Of a DNA stretch of 64,000 nucleotides, positions 45,020 to 54,347 are shown piece by piece. The notes under the pieces were generated by a model. The model worked only from the letters and a program-made list of their open reading frames with translations. It searched no databases and was not told where the DNA came from. The first letter of the stretch is position 1, and each line of letters starts with the position of its first letter. The DNA is taken from positions 13,899-77,898 of the forward strand of contig CAOSWK010000005.1 in NCBI GenBank assembly GCA_948527295.1. The letters run 5' to 3'. This DNA comes from an uncultured Eubacteriales bacterium (GTDB taxonomy: Bacteria > Bacillota > Clostridia > Oscillospirales > Acutalibacteraceae). Both the position numbers and the translations under genes were made by a program.

Positions 45020-45275
45020 ATGTGCAGCCAAGCTTTTCAAGCGCAAAAATCTCTTTTTCAAATTTTTTCTGTCGCGGCCTGAATAAGTAATCGACGGGGC
45101 TTTTTCAAAATCACAATCAATGTTTTTGCAGAGCCCCTTGTGCATGTCTAGCGCTATTTTGTTGGCTTCAAATATTGCTTGGCAAGTTACAAACCATAAT
45201 TTTTGAGGTTCCCTATCGCACTGACTTTATAAAAATCACCCACAGACCACATTTGAAAATAATAGGTTTTTTCAT
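45020..45275 (-). pseudogene. Possible degenerate minus-strand coding remnant
   Basis: Minus-strand segments such as YYFQMWSVGDFYKVSAIGNL and AIFEANKIALDMHKGLCKNI, then PSITYSGRDRKNLKKRFLRL, look coding but lie in two frames with stops between. No start or SD is present. No family recognised. Together with the two preceding entries it fills the otherwise gene-free stretch 43,974-45,384. Confidence 0.25.
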
Positions 45276-45384
45276 ATAGCTCCTAAATTTAGATGAAAAT
45301 ATCAGCATAAAAGGCCTTTTTTAAAAACAGCTCATACATATGTGGGTTTAATAAAATTAACCAAATTTTAACACATGTACTAAT

Positions 45385-45413
45385 TTGACATTCTTCACTT
45401 AATACACTATAGT
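45385..45413 (+). promoter_or_regulatory. Sigma-A promoter for the ABC-F gene
   Basis: TTGACA (45385-45390), 17-bp spacer, TATAGT (45408-45413). It is about 210 nt upstream of the ABC-F start, leaving a long leader. Confidence 0.7.
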
Positions 45414-45469
45414 AAATTAGTAATTGATATGATTTTGGCAATCTGGGTGGCTTTGTGTTTTGAATATCG

Positions 45470-45608
45470 ATGAGGCATCATGCAAAGCTTAATTATATAA
45501 AAATCTCATCGGTTGGCAGTTAAGGGCGTTTTTTTGCCTTATTTTGTTGGCCGATTTTTTAATATTTTAAAGCTGTGGACGATGTTTCTTCCGCGGCTTT
45601 TATTTTTA
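45470..45608 (+). promoter_or_regulatory. Attenuator-like leader of the ABC-F gene
   Basis: The leader holds a possible 17-codon ORF (ATG 45470 to TAA 45523, MRHHAKLNYIKISSVGS, poor SD). A weak hairpin follows around its stop with a T7 run in the loop region (about 45522-45540). A stronger hairpin, AAAGCTGTGG (45569-45578) with CCGCGGCTTT (45591-45600), precedes TATTTTTATAATTTTT. The second is terminator-like and ends just before the SD. This resembles leaders of antibiotic-responsive ABC-F genes. Confidence 0.45.
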
Positions 45609-45628
45609 TAATTTTTAGGAGGGAGCCC

Positions 45629-47161
45629 ATGGGAATCCTGGAAGTCACGAACTTGGCACATTCTTTTGGAGACAAAATTTTATATAAAAACGCAACGTTC
45701 GAGCTGTTTAAAGGCGAACATATGGGGATCGTCGGTCAAAACGGGGCCGGCAAAACGACTCTTTTGCGTTCGCTCGTTGAAGATATTACGCCGGATTCTG
45801 GAAATATCCGTTGGCAAAAGGGCATTAAAATCGGGTACCTTGACCAGCACGCAAAAATCGACCGTAAAATGACTATTTTTGAATATTTAAAGACTGCGTT
45901 TAATGATTTGTATACAGTGGAGCGGGAGCTGAACGCGATTTATGAAAATATGGGCGAAGTCACGAATGATGCGGTGTTAGAAAAGGCCTCGGATTATCAA
46001 AATCTGCTTGTTAATAACGGATTTTATGAAATCAAGAGCACGGTTTTAAGGGTTTCAAGTGGCCTGGGCGTTGATTCTCTGGGATTGGACACGTTGCTTG
46101 AGACTCTGAGTGGCGGCCAACGGGCTAAGGTGATTCTGGCAAAGCTTTTGCTAGAAAGTCCGGATGTCTTGCTGCTTGACGAGCCTACAAATTTTCTTGA
46201 TAAAGAGCATGTGGATTGGCTTTCGGAATACCTAAGAAGCTTCAAGGGCGCATTTTTGCTTGTTTCACACGACTTTGATTTTGTTAACAAGGTCACGAAC
46301 TGCATTTTGGATATAGAATTTCAGAAAATCACGAAGTATAGCGGGAATTTCGACAAGTTCCTAAGCGTAAAGCAAGTCCGTAAGGAAAGCTACGTCCGGG
46401 AATTTCAAGCGCAGCAAAAGGAAATCAAAAAGCACGAGGAGTTTATCGCAAAAAACAGAGCCCGAGCGTCCACCGCAAAGCAGGCGCAGTCGAGGATAAA
46501 GCTGCTCGATAAAATGGAAAAGCTGTCGCCACCGCAGGCTCCGCCCAAACCCAATTTTAGGTTGACGTCACTGCCCATTTCGGCGCAAAAACCGCTAAAA
46601 GTCCACAGCCTTGAAATAGGCTACGATAAAGTATTATTGCCCAAAATCACTTTTGAAGTCAAGTCCGGCGAAAAGGTAGTAATAACGGGGTTTAACGGGA
46701 TCGGAAAGTCCACTTTGCTAAAGACGCTAATAGGGCAAATCCCAGCAATTTCGGGCAAATTTAAATTCGCAGATTACGTAAAACTAGCATACTTTGAGCA
46801 AGACTTAGTGTGGCGCGATCCCGAACTAACGCCATTAGAGGTGGTATTGCAGAAATTTCCTAAATTTTCAGATAGAGACGCACGAAGGCAATTAGCTCGC
46901 TGTGGCGTAATGACCAAAAACGTCACTCAAAAAATAAGCACGCTAAGCGGCGGCGAGCAGGCGAAAGTCAAGCTGTGCATATTAATAAACACGAAGTCAA
47001 ACTTTTTGATCCTGGATGAGCCCACGAACCATCTGGATGCCGATGCAAAAAAGGCGTTGAAGGAGCAACTTTTAAATTGGGGCGGTAGCTTAATTCTTGT
47101 CTCCCATGAGGCGGACTTTTATAGCAACCTTGCCGATAAAATAATAAATCTTCAAAATTAA
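45629..47161 (+). CDS. ABC-F family ribosome-associated ATPase
   Basis: 510 residues from ATG 45629, chosen by AGGAGGG upstream. Two ABC cassettes and no membrane segments: Walker A GQNGAGKTT and GFNGIGKST, signatures LSGGQRAKV and LSGGEQAKV, Walker B LLLDEPTNFLD and LILDEPTNHLD. The charged linker between them (about 240-310) is the P-site tRNA-interacting domain. ABC-F proteins act on stalled ribosomes; some give resistance to ribosome-binding antibiotics. The domain set alone does not distinguish housekeeping from resistance types, but the island setting and leader favour the latter. Confidence 0.88.
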   Translation: MGILEVTNLAHSFGDKILYKNATFELFKGEHMGIVGQNGAGKTTLLRSLVEDITPDSGNIRWQKGIKIGYLDQHAKIDRKMTIFEYLKTAFNDLYTVERELNAIYENMGEVTNDAVLEKASDYQNLLVNNGFYEIKSTVLRVSSGLGVDSLGLDTLLETLSGGQRAKVILAKLLLESPDVLLLDEPTNFLDKEHVDWLSEYLRSFKGAFLLVSHDFDFVNKVTNCILDIEFQKITKYSGNFDKFLSVKQVRKESYVREFQAQQKEIKKHEEFIAKNRARASTAKQAQSRIKLLDKMEKLSPPQAPPKPNFRLTSLPISAQKPLKVHSLEIGYDKVLLPKITFEVKSGEKVVITGFNGIGKSTLLKTLIGQIPAISGKFKFADYVKLAYFEQDLVWRDPELTPLEVVLQKFPKFSDRDARRQLARCGVMTKNVTQKISTLSGGEQAKVKLCILINTKSNFLILDEPTNHLDADAKKALKEQLLNWGGSLILVSHEADFYSNLADKIINLQN

Positions 47162-47189
47162 GCGGTCTAAATCATTTCATTGAAAATAA

Positions 47190-47220
47190 AAACGACTAAC
47201 TCAAACGGTTAGACGTTTTT
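47190..47220 (+). terminator. Terminator after the ABC-F gene
   Basis: AAACGACTAAC (47190-47200) pairs with GTTAGACGTTT (47208-47218) apart from one A-A mismatch, followed by a T run. Confidence 0.75.
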
Positions 47221-47263
47221 TATGTGTTTATCTGCCAACATATACATTATCTTTTGTGAGGCA

Positions 47264-47690
47264 TTACAGCGCTTTTACTGGATTTGGGCTTGTTTCAAAT
47301 CGGTAATCTTGACCGTTTTTCATTATATAGGACTCTATCATTTTGTGCGAAGGAACACCGTCTATTGGGGTATTCAGTACATTTTGAATTTTAAAGAACT
47401 TAGCGTTTTTTGGAAGCTGCGAGACATACGGATATTCTTTTTTATAAGAAGTATTATTGGCGGTGTTTTTAAGGATATCTCTAACATATTCTACGTTGGG
47501 GCCAAGCTTTAAAAGTTCGGGGAATTCGCCATCTGGAATAACTTGCTGCCACTCTTTTCCTTCGTACTTTTTCAACAAATCGGCAGCTTTGTGAAGATGC
47601 GCAACTTCCTGCAAAAAGTGCTACTCTCAAATCTTCTTTATTTGCAGATCCAGCTCACCTCAATTTATCTATAGTCATCATGTTTAACTT
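47264..47690 (-). pseudogene. Ferritin-like/rubrerythrin-type protein, 5' part decayed
   Basis: The minus-strand frame 47,264-47,614 encodes the C-terminal half of a ferritin-like protein of a type I recognise from Clostridia: EVAHLHKAADLLKKYEGKEW, IPDGEFPELLKLGPN and NGQDYRFETSPNPV. Just upstream, MTIDKLR-stop-AGSANKEDLRVALF continues the same protein in another frame with a TGA. So the gene has at least one frameshift and one stop and lacks the N-terminal helices. It is a dead gene. Confidence 0.6.
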
Positions 47691-47789
47691 TTGCTAACGT
47701 TTTAATTCGTCGTTATTAATTTTAAATTGTTGTTTTAATTTTGTACAAAACTGCTGAGGATTTAAAGTTACAAGACATTTAAAAAGCGC

Positions 47790-48110
47790 AGGACATAAGG
47801 TCAATACTCGAAATGCCGGACAAAAGTCCTTCTACGAAGTCTCTTAACTCAAGCGGATTAAATATAAAATTAAATCTTCTTCTAACGCATTAAGCATTAA
47901 ACTGATTAACATATCGCTATAAATTACTTTGCCGGAACAATAAATTTCAGTTTTACGGCCTTTCGGGATAATTGTACTTATAAACAATGTCGCCTCATAA
48001 ACATTTTATTCGTTTTTTTGCTGAACATCTATCTTCATCTTTTAAACGTTTGTAGCTCCCGTCATAGAAGTAAATATACAGTCTTTCAATCACTCCAGAA
48101 ACTGTCTACT
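47790..48110 (-). pseudogene. Decayed small genes, possibly phage-derived
   Basis: Minus-strand segments GVIERLYIYFYDGSYKRLKD, then MKIDVQQKNE-stop-NVYEATLFISTIIPKGRK with SDMLISLMLNALEEDLI, then (shifted frame) FNPLELRDFVEGLLSGISSI lie in order. These look like one or two short genes broken by a stop and a frameshift. No family recognised; phage origin is inferred only from the capsid scrap next to them. Confidence 0.35.
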
Positions 48111-48189
48111 TTCAAGTTGATTGTTGGACCTTTTTATAATACACAAATAAAGTTTTGAATGTGTGAAATTTTAAGATGAAGCTCCGAAG

Positions 48190-48560
48190 GCATCCTTGCC
48201 CAGGGATATTCTCGAACGATGATTTAATCGACTTGCAAGAATTAATCCCTGATGTTCATAAATCTGGCATGGTTTCCATAATGCATAAAGCCACTCGGAT
48301 GGCCTCTCGCTTCCCAATTATGCCACGTTTTTTCGCGAGCTTTTGGGCAAACAAAAAAGAGCAGGTTGCCCTACTCTTTTAAAATCAAAAATTTTTATTT
48401 TAATATAAAAATCGCGACACGCTGAGCTTTATATCAATAGTGAAGTGAAAATATGCCTAATACCTATACTTTTGATACAATGCACGTTTGCTAAGAAATT
48501 ATGCAGGGGTGTGCATAATTTTGCACGGAAATTATATTTCTTAAAAAAAGAAACAGCATA
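48190..48560 (+). repeat. Diverged repeat copy A, carrying an HK97-type capsid scrap
   Basis: About 350 bp that recurs at 53,695-54,040 and partly at 57,600-57,800. The 5' part encodes DDLIDLQELIPDVHKSGMVS then IMHKATRMA, resembling the DDLIDL...Y...AVFIMN...T motif of HK97-fold major capsid proteins. The middle holds a hairpin AGAGCAGG/CCTACTCT with a T run. The 3' part is A/T-rich, with ACTTTTGATACAAT and GGGGTGTGCATAA. Confidence 0.65.
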
Positions 48561-48768
48561 GTAATTTCGGGTGCCACAAGTAAAAATTTACTATCATGTT
48601 TATATAACAAGAGAGTTGAAAATAAATTGCTCTCGTGGTATACTTTGTTAGTAGTAAATTAACAAATTTATTTTACTAAACCTTAGTAAGATTAGGCAGT
48701 ATTTGACGATTAATAAGTTAGCAGAGTAAGACTTTGTTATAGTATAGGTGATTTTATCTACAAAGGAG

Positions 48769-49695
48769 ATGAAGTATCCGAAAATGGCTGTTCCCAAATT
48801 TTTTGAATTTTTTGAGGGCTTTTTGCGTGCAATTGAAGATGGTCGAATACATACCGCAAAAGAAGTGCGACATAGGCTTTCTTTAGATATGCAAATTTCA
48901 GAAAAAGATCGCGCAGAAATGCTTCCAAGCGGCAAGCAAAGCAAATTTGAGAACCGTGTCGCATGGGCAAGAACTTACTTGGATAAAGCTGGCCTTGTTG
49001 AAACTCCTTCAAGAGGGAAATACCGCATCACTGATGCCGGCAAAAAGGCTTTGGCCTCTGGAAAAGAAATAAATATTAAGTATTTGGAAAAGTCGGAAAA
49101 ATTTAGAGCGTTTCATAAAACATTAACTCCCAATGCTTCGAATTTGGTTGATGAGGAAAAAGATGAGTCTCCTGCAGAAATTTTGGACATTGCATTTCAG
49201 CAAATAACAGCAACATTGGCAAGCCAGCTTATGGATGAAGTTATGAAATTATCATCAGCACAATTCGAAAAATTGGTAGTTAACCTGTTGCTTAACATGG
49301 GTTATGGAAATGGCATTACAGAGGCAGGGATGGTTACCCAGCAATCTAACGACGGCGGAATCGACGGAATAATCAAAGAGGATCAGCTTGGGTTCAGTAA
49401 CATTTATATTCAGGCAAAGCAATGGGCAACAGATCAGACAGCTGGAAAACCAGAAATTCAGAAATTTGTGGGAGCACTTCAAGGCCAGCAGGCGCAAAAA
49501 GGGTTATTTATCACAACTGCAAAATTTTCAAGTGGCGCATTGCAATACGCGGATAATTTACTTGGAACAAAAGTCGTTTTGGTTGATGGGCTAACTTTAA
49601 CAAAGTTAATGATTAAGCATAATGTTGGGGTATCTGTGGAGCATATTTATGAAGTGAAAAAAGTTGACAATGATTTCTTTTCCGAAGGATTATAA
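48769..49695 (+). CDS. mrr: Mrr-type restriction endonuclease (type IV, modified DNA)
   Basis: About 308 residues. The N-terminal winged-helix Mrr_N domain (AVPKFFEFFEGFLRAIEDG, RTYLDKAGLVETPSRGKYRIT) and the C-terminal Mrr catalytic domain (FEKLVVNLLLNMGYGNGITE, QSNDGGIDGII, IYIQAKQW, KGLFITTAKFSSGA) are both intact; DGGID and QAK are the PD-(D/E)xK nuclease residues. Such enzymes cut methylated foreign DNA. ATG 48769 abuts an AAAGGAG; ATG 48784 matches homologous starts but has long spacing. No methylase partner is present, as expected for this type. Confidence 0.88.
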   Translation: MKYPKMAVPKFFEFFEGFLRAIEDGRIHTAKEVRHRLSLDMQISEKDRAEMLPSGKQSKFENRVAWARTYLDKAGLVETPSRGKYRITDAGKKALASGKEINIKYLEKSEKFRAFHKTLTPNASNLVDEEKDESPAEILDIAFQQITATLASQLMDEVMKLSSAQFEKLVVNLLLNMGYGNGITEAGMVTQQSNDGGIDGIIKEDQLGFSNIYIQAKQWATDQTAGKPEIQKFVGALQGQQAQKGLFITTAKFSSGALQYADNLLGTKVVLVDGLTLTKLMIKHNVGVSVEHIYEVKKVDNDFFSEGL

Positions 49696-50096
49696 ATATT
49701 TTAAGTGCTTGTAGTTTTTGTTACTAAAAATTTTTTACTATGTGCATTTTCGCATATGCAGGGGACTTTACCATTTGCCCTCTCTATTGCCGCGTTTTTA
49801 TACAAGACCCGTATCTTCGGGCTCTTACTAAATTTATTTTCTGTAATGTTTTGTTTGAGTTTATCGCAGGAATAAAGGAAAATAGTCAGCTTTTGTGCGG
49901 CGCAGCCCCACTAGATAAAGAAACGCGAGAAAAATTCGCGTTATCGCTTACTACCGAACTCGAAGTTACGAAAGATTTATATTAAAAAAAGGTTGGCTTG
50001 AGTAAAGTGTGGTAAATTTATATTTCAGAAATTCTAAAGCATGTTGCTGGGCCAAGCGCTACTCTTGCTAAGTATAAACCAGATTTCATTTAGACA
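49696..50096. other. Gene-free stretch
   Basis: No supported gene. A plus-strand frame at 49,740-49,985 is open but has no SD and its first half is unlike protein. Its end (LDKETREKFALSLTTELEVTKDLY, shown here split as LDKETREKF and ALSLTTELEV) might be a scrap of something real. The rest is A/T-rich with no clear promoter. Confidence 0.4.
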
Positions 50097-50134
50097 AAAA
50101 ATAGAGTAACTACACTGCTGCATGTAGGTACTCT
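50097..50134 (-). terminator. Terminator of the truncated LRR gene
   Basis: On the minus strand AGAGTA (50134-50129) and TACTCT (50108-50103) enclose TACA/TGTA inner pairs, followed by ATTTTTTG. Confidence 0.65.
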
Positions 50135-50163
50135 AGCATAATTAAACACCCTTGCATCTTAAA

Positions 50164-51045
50164 TTAAAAGTCTTGTTTTTGATTCGCAACAAATATAGAA
50201 GTTAAATTATCACTGCCTTTAAACCAATCTAAGTCAATCTCGATGTCTTTATTTTCAAAATACACAACCTTAAGATTTTCACATCCGCCAAACGCACTTT
50301 TTCCAATTGAGTTTACAGTTTCTGGAACCTCGACAGAATCAAAACCGCATCCCCAAAACGCATAATTTTCAATTGAATTTACCCCTTCTGAAATAGTAAC
50401 AGTTTTAAGATTATTGCAGAAAATAAATGCTTTAGGCCCAATTGAGTTTACTTGACCGGGGACATATACTTCTAAAAGGTTACTACTTTTAAATGCAGAG
50501 TCCCCCACCTCAGATACATCATCTGGTATTTTATAAGATTTTTCTGTTTTTCCGGCCGGATAGTATATTAAAATTTTTCCATTTTTATCTGCAAAATAAA
50601 AGAGTACACCATTTTCGGACTGATAGCTATGATTCTTTTTATCCACATCAATATTCATTAAGCCCCAACAATCTTCAAACGCGTGCGTCCCAATCGAAGT
50701 TACACTATCTGAGATGTTGACGGTTTTAAGGTTTGAACAATTATTAAAAACATATCTTCCAAGCGAAAGTGTTCCATGTGGAATATTAATAGATTCTATA
50801 GCGTTACAATAAGAAAATGCATAATCTTCAATATTAGCTACACTGGAGGGAATAATAATGTTTTCAATGTTTTCGCAACCCTCAAATGCTCGCTCTCCAA
50901 TTGACTTTACACCGTCTGGAATATTATAAGATGTTTCTGATTTATTTATGGGGTAACGTTGTAGGGTTTCTCCGTTCTCGTAAAAAAGTACACCATCTAC
51001 TGATTTGTATTTAGGATTATTTTTATAAGGATGATTTTGAGGCCT
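50164..51045 (-). pseudogene. 5'-truncated LRR_5 (BspA-like) surface protein
   Basis: About 290 residues of LRR_5 repeats in the pattern x-I-P-x-x-V-x-x-I-G-x-x-A-F-x-x-C-x-x-L (for example VKSIGERAFEGCENIENI and VTSIGTHAFEDCWGL), with two VLFY...YPAGK-type breaks. Its end (LTSIFVANQKQDF) parallels the end of the intact neighbour (LEVIFMANPND). The leader, hydrophobic segment and linker are missing: upstream of about 51,045 the frame runs into unrelated basic sequence, so the first 350 or so residues have been lost. No promoter or SD. Confidence 0.75.
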
Positions 51046-51245
51046 CCCTTGCCTTCTTGGCCGACCAGCGTCCCGCTGGAATGGCCTATATATTACCGTG
51101 AACATAGATTTGCGATAAAGAAGGCCTGCGGCAGAGTAACCATGGTGGGTAGTAGCGCTCGTCAGTACGGTCTACCTATTACAACAGGATGTAATTTTCT
51201 GACAATTCAATTTTGTTGTACTTTTTTCAAAATTTTTATTTTAAG
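51046..51245. other. Unrelated insert-like segment between two LRR genes
   Basis: A 200-bp stretch richer in G/C than its surroundings (CCTTGCCTTCTTGGCC, ACCATGGTGGGTAGTAGCGC). It matches nothing I recognise, has no convincing frame, and abuts the truncation point of the LRR fragment. Confidence 0.4.
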
Positions 51246-53516
51246 TCAATCATTTGGGTTTGCCATAAAAATTACTTCTAGACGGTAACACTTTTCAAAA
51301 TAACGGAATATCAGATTAAATGCCGACATATTGCCAAATTTTTTTACGTTGTTAAATTCAACATATTTAAGGTTCTCACAATCGTAGAAGGCGTGATCTC
51401 CCAAAAAATCTACGTTCTCTGGAATGGAGATAGATGTAAGCGCCCAACAACCCCAAAAGGCGCAATCTCCAATTGAAACTACTTCATCTGGTATAGCTAT
51501 ACTTTTAAGATTTTTACAATCCCGAAATGAACTCGTACCAATCGAGTTTAAGTCTTTTGGCAAAGCTATTTTTTCTAAAGTTTTGCAGCCCTTAAACGCA
51601 CCATCTCCAATCGACGTTACATTAGCGGGAACATCGTAAGACCTTTCTGGTTTGCCTGCCGGGTAAACCACCAAAACTTTCAAAGATTTAGAGAAAACGA
51701 CTCCGTCGGCAGATGTAAAATTAGGATTATTTTTATCTACATCAATTGATTTTAGTGACTTACAATTACCAAATGCCAAGAATTCAATTCGTTTTACATT
51801 TTTTGGAATATAAATGGACTTAAGTGACTCGCAATTTTCAAAGGCACTATTTTTAATAAAGATTAGCTCCTTTGGTAAGTCTATATGTTCAAGGGCCCTG
51901 CAGCCGCTAAACACAGAATTTCCAATCGAAGTCATTTTATCAGGTAAAGTAACAGTTTTAAGAGCACGACAATTTCTAAAGGCACTTAGCTCAATAGAAG
52001 TTACGCTCTCAGGAATTTCTATAGAATCAAAAAGATTCAGAGCAAAGGCCTCCTCCCCAATAACTTTTATTCCATCAGGTAGATCAATAGATTCAAGTCC
52101 ACAATTATAAAAGGTTTTTTTCTTAATTGAAGTTATGTCTTCTGGAATATTGGCAGAATTAAGTTTTTTGCAATCATTAAAGGCCCATTCTCCGATATAA
52201 GTTACACTTTCTGGTATTTCTATAGAAGTTAGATTCTTGCATTCATCAAACGCAAATTCTCCAATCGAAGTTACGCTGCCGGGAATATTGACACTATCAA
52301 GATTTTCTAAATATTTAAACGCGTGAGCTCCAATTGATGTTACACCTTTTTTTATAACAATATTTTTTATATTATACCTCTCTTCATACCATGGTGCAGG
52401 ATTTTCAAAATCATAGTCGAGCATATCCCCTTCTCCTAAAATTGTCAAGGTGCCGTTTTCGTCAAGTCCCCAGTAAACTTTTTGCCCACACATACCATCT
52501 GCATCTGCAATGGCTTGATTATCTTCATTGTTGATATCGTTATTATTGTTGTTGCTATTGCTATTGTCGTTGCTATTATTGTTTTGAGATTGAGATTCAG
52601 TTGCACTTTTATCAGCAAAAAGTACAATTAAATTTTGGCGTGAACCTTCATTGTTTATATCATTATTGTTGAACAGTATATCGCTATTTTCGTCTTCAGA
52701 TGAGCTATCTGCAGACCAATTTTCTACTATGTTAAAAGATCCTTCTACATCCATTATTAATTGAAGTTGTTCTGGCAAAAACCTATTGTCAGAGAGCCAT
52801 CTACCAATTAATATTTTATCTTGACCAAATTGTCCAATTTGGCTTGCTGAATGGCTTACATCTGACCTTAGCCTTTCAAAACTTTCAGGATCTTGTTGCC
52901 TTAAATTTTCTAAAAAATCTAAAATATCTTTTTTAGTTTTTACGCCATTTTTTCTAAAATATTCTAATACTCCATGTAACTGGTTCCCGGCATTATTCAT
53001 AAGTCTTCTAAATTGTGTATAATGTGCGTCTTGGAGATTGAATTTGAAATCTGTTGAATTACCGGCATTTTCATTATCGTTAGCATTGCTATTTCCGTTA
53101 TCGTTGTTATTATGGTGACTGTTTCCCCCGACCTCAGCTTGACCTTGCGCCGGCGTTGAAACAGTTTCAACTTGCATAGCGTGAGTAGTGGGGCTTAATC
53201 CCACACCACTTAAAAGCCCTACAGATAAAAGTCCACCAGCCAGCAGTACCGACTTAACCGACACTCCGCCGCTAATATTAGCCAAATTCTCTTTAGATAA
53301 TTTTTTTAAAGACTCTGCCTCGTATTCAAGCAATTCTTTCTCCGAAAAGTTTACCTTAAACTTTTTCATAAGCGGCATAATTTCTTCTCGTATTAATTTC
53401 CTTAAATCTTCTTCAGTCTCAATCTTTTTTGCTTTTTCTACGATTCTGTCTTTTAATTTTACATCAAAAAATATTCGCTCATAAAATTTTGCAATTTCCC
53501 TTCTCTTGTTTTCCAC
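51246..53516 (-). CDS. LRR_5 (BspA-like) surface protein with Nif11-like double-glycine leader
   Basis: 756 residues from GTG 53516, which is correctly spaced from AAAAGGAG; the frame is open to TTG 53525. Residues 1-84 are a helical, charged leader (IAKFYERIFFDVKLKDRI, FKVNFSEKELLEYEAESL, KKLSKENLANISGG) of Nif11-like pattern, ending in Gly83-Gly84. A Lys and a hydrophobic stretch (88-109) with T-H-A at 111-113 look like a Sec signal end. Then come an Asn/Gly/Asp-rich linker, a helical region (about 150-255), a second Asn-rich linker, and from about 342 a GQKVYWGLDENGTLTILGEG cap and roughly 14 LRR_5 repeats to the C-terminus. Likely exported and surface-exposed. No LPxTG anchor is visible. 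Confidence 0.85.
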   Translation of the reverse strand: MENKRREIAKFYERIFFDVKLKDRIVEKAKKIETEEDLRKLIREEIMPLMKKFKVNFSEKELLEYEAESLKKLSKENLANISGGVSVKSVLLAGGLLSVGLLSGVGLSPTTHAMQVETVSTPAQGQAEVGGNSHHNNNDNGNSNANDNENAGNSTDFKFNLQDAHYTQFRRLMNNAGNQLHGVLEYFRKNGVKTKKDILDFLENLRQQDPESFERLRSDVSHSASQIGQFGQDKILIGRWLSDNRFLPEQLQLIMDVEGSFNIVENWSADSSSEDENSDILFNNNDINNEGSRQNLIVLFADKSATESQSQNNNSNDNSNSNNNNNDINNEDNQAIADADGMCGQKVYWGLDENGTLTILGEGDMLDYDFENPAPWYEERYNIKNIVIKKGVTSIGAHAFKYLENLDSVNIPGSVTSIGEFAFDECKNLTSIEIPESVTYIGEWAFNDCKKLNSANIPEDITSIKKKTFYNCGLESIDLPDGIKVIGEEAFALNLFDSIEIPESVTSIELSAFRNCRALKTVTLPDKMTSIGNSVFSGCRALEHIDLPKELIFIKNSAFENCESLKSIYIPKNVKRIEFLAFGNCKSLKSIDVDKNNPNFTSADGVVFSKSLKVLVVYPAGKPERSYDVPANVTSIGDGAFKGCKTLEKIALPKDLNSIGTSSFRDCKNLKSIAIPDEVVSIGDCAFWGCWALTSISIPENVDFLGDHAFYDCENLKYVEFNNVKKFGNMSAFNLIFRYFEKCYRLEVIFMANPND

Positions 53517-53547
53517 TAAGATCAACTCCTTTTCAATAACTGGTTAT

Positions 53548-53576
53548 ATTATATCATTTGTTGTTAAAAACGTCAA
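53548..53576 (-). promoter_or_regulatory. Promoter of the leader-LRR gene, copy 1
   Basis: On the minus strand TTGACG (53576-53571), 17-bp spacer, TATAAT (53553-53548) with an extended TGA before it. Spacing and sequence match the promoter of the other leader-LRR gene. Confidence 0.85.
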
Positions 53577-53689
53577 CTTTTGTTTTTGATTAACAGTGAT
53601 TTTTGTGCGTATTTCGCCACAAGTCCTTTTTTAATATTATTTTTTGACTGTGTAAAATTTATTGGCAAAGCCAACTCAGAAAGAATGCC

Positions 53690-54045
53690 TTCTGGGGTGT
53701 CACGGCTGATGATTTAATCGATTTGGAGGGATTAATCCCGGGTGTTTATCAAAACGGTGCGGTTTTCATCATGAATAAAGTCACTCGGATGGCCCCTCAA
53801 TTTCCAATTATGTCACGTTTTTTCGTGAACTTTTGGGCAAACAAAAAAAGAGCAGGTTGACCTACTCTTTTAAAATTAAGAATTTTTATTTTAATATAAA
53901 AAATGCGCGACACAATGAGCATTGAATAAATAGTAAAGTTATAAAATATGCATAATCACTATACTTTTGATATAAATCAAGTTTGCTCGAAAAATAGCTA
54001 GGGGTGTGTATAACTATTGCACAGAAGCTGTGCCTTTTGTACATC
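53690..54045 (+). repeat. Diverged repeat copy B, with better-preserved capsid scrap
   Basis: Matches copy A at 48,190 over about 350 bp. The coding scrap reads NAFWGVTADDLIDLEGLIPG, then VYQNGAVFIMNKVTRMA, close to the HK97-type major capsid consensus. It continues into the same hairpin (AGAGCAGG/CCTACTCT) and the same A/T-rich tail (ACTTTTGATATAAAT, GGGGTGTGTATAA). It fills most of the gap between the two divergent leader-LRR genes. The rest of that gap, to 54,287, holds only a CAACAAG/CTTGTTG hairpin. Confidence 0.7.
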
Positions 54046-54287
54046 CCGAGCAAATGATTGTTTTAGCCAGGCTTTTTTCATATGTATATTTTTATGCACG
54101 TGCCAGTTTTTAGTGCGTGCAACAAGGCTTTTTGATCACTGAAAATTTGGATACAACGGGCCTTTCTTTCGACAGGCTTTTTTAGCAAAGGAACGCGAAA
54201 TTCTATCAATTAAGCCAAAAAATAATATTGCAACAAGAAAACTTGTTGTTTAAATATCATAAAATATTTTAATTTTAAAAGTAAAAC

Positions 54288-54316
54288 TTGACGTTTTTGA
54301 TAGTTAGTGATATAAT
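54288..54316 (+). promoter_or_regulatory. Promoter of the leader-LRR gene, copy 2
   Basis: TTGACG (54288-54293), 17-bp spacer beginning TTTTT and ending TGA, TATAAT (54311-54316). The spacer start, the extended -10 and the downstream ATTATTGAAAAGGAGTTGAT are shared with copy 1. Confidence 0.85.
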
Positions 54317-54347
54317 GTAACCAATTATTGAAAAGGAGTTGATTTTA

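Noticed and set aside
49740..49985. 81-residue plus-strand frame after mrr
   Set aside because: No SD, Cys/Phe-rich start unlike protein; only its last 25 residues look plausible, which is not enough to call a gene.
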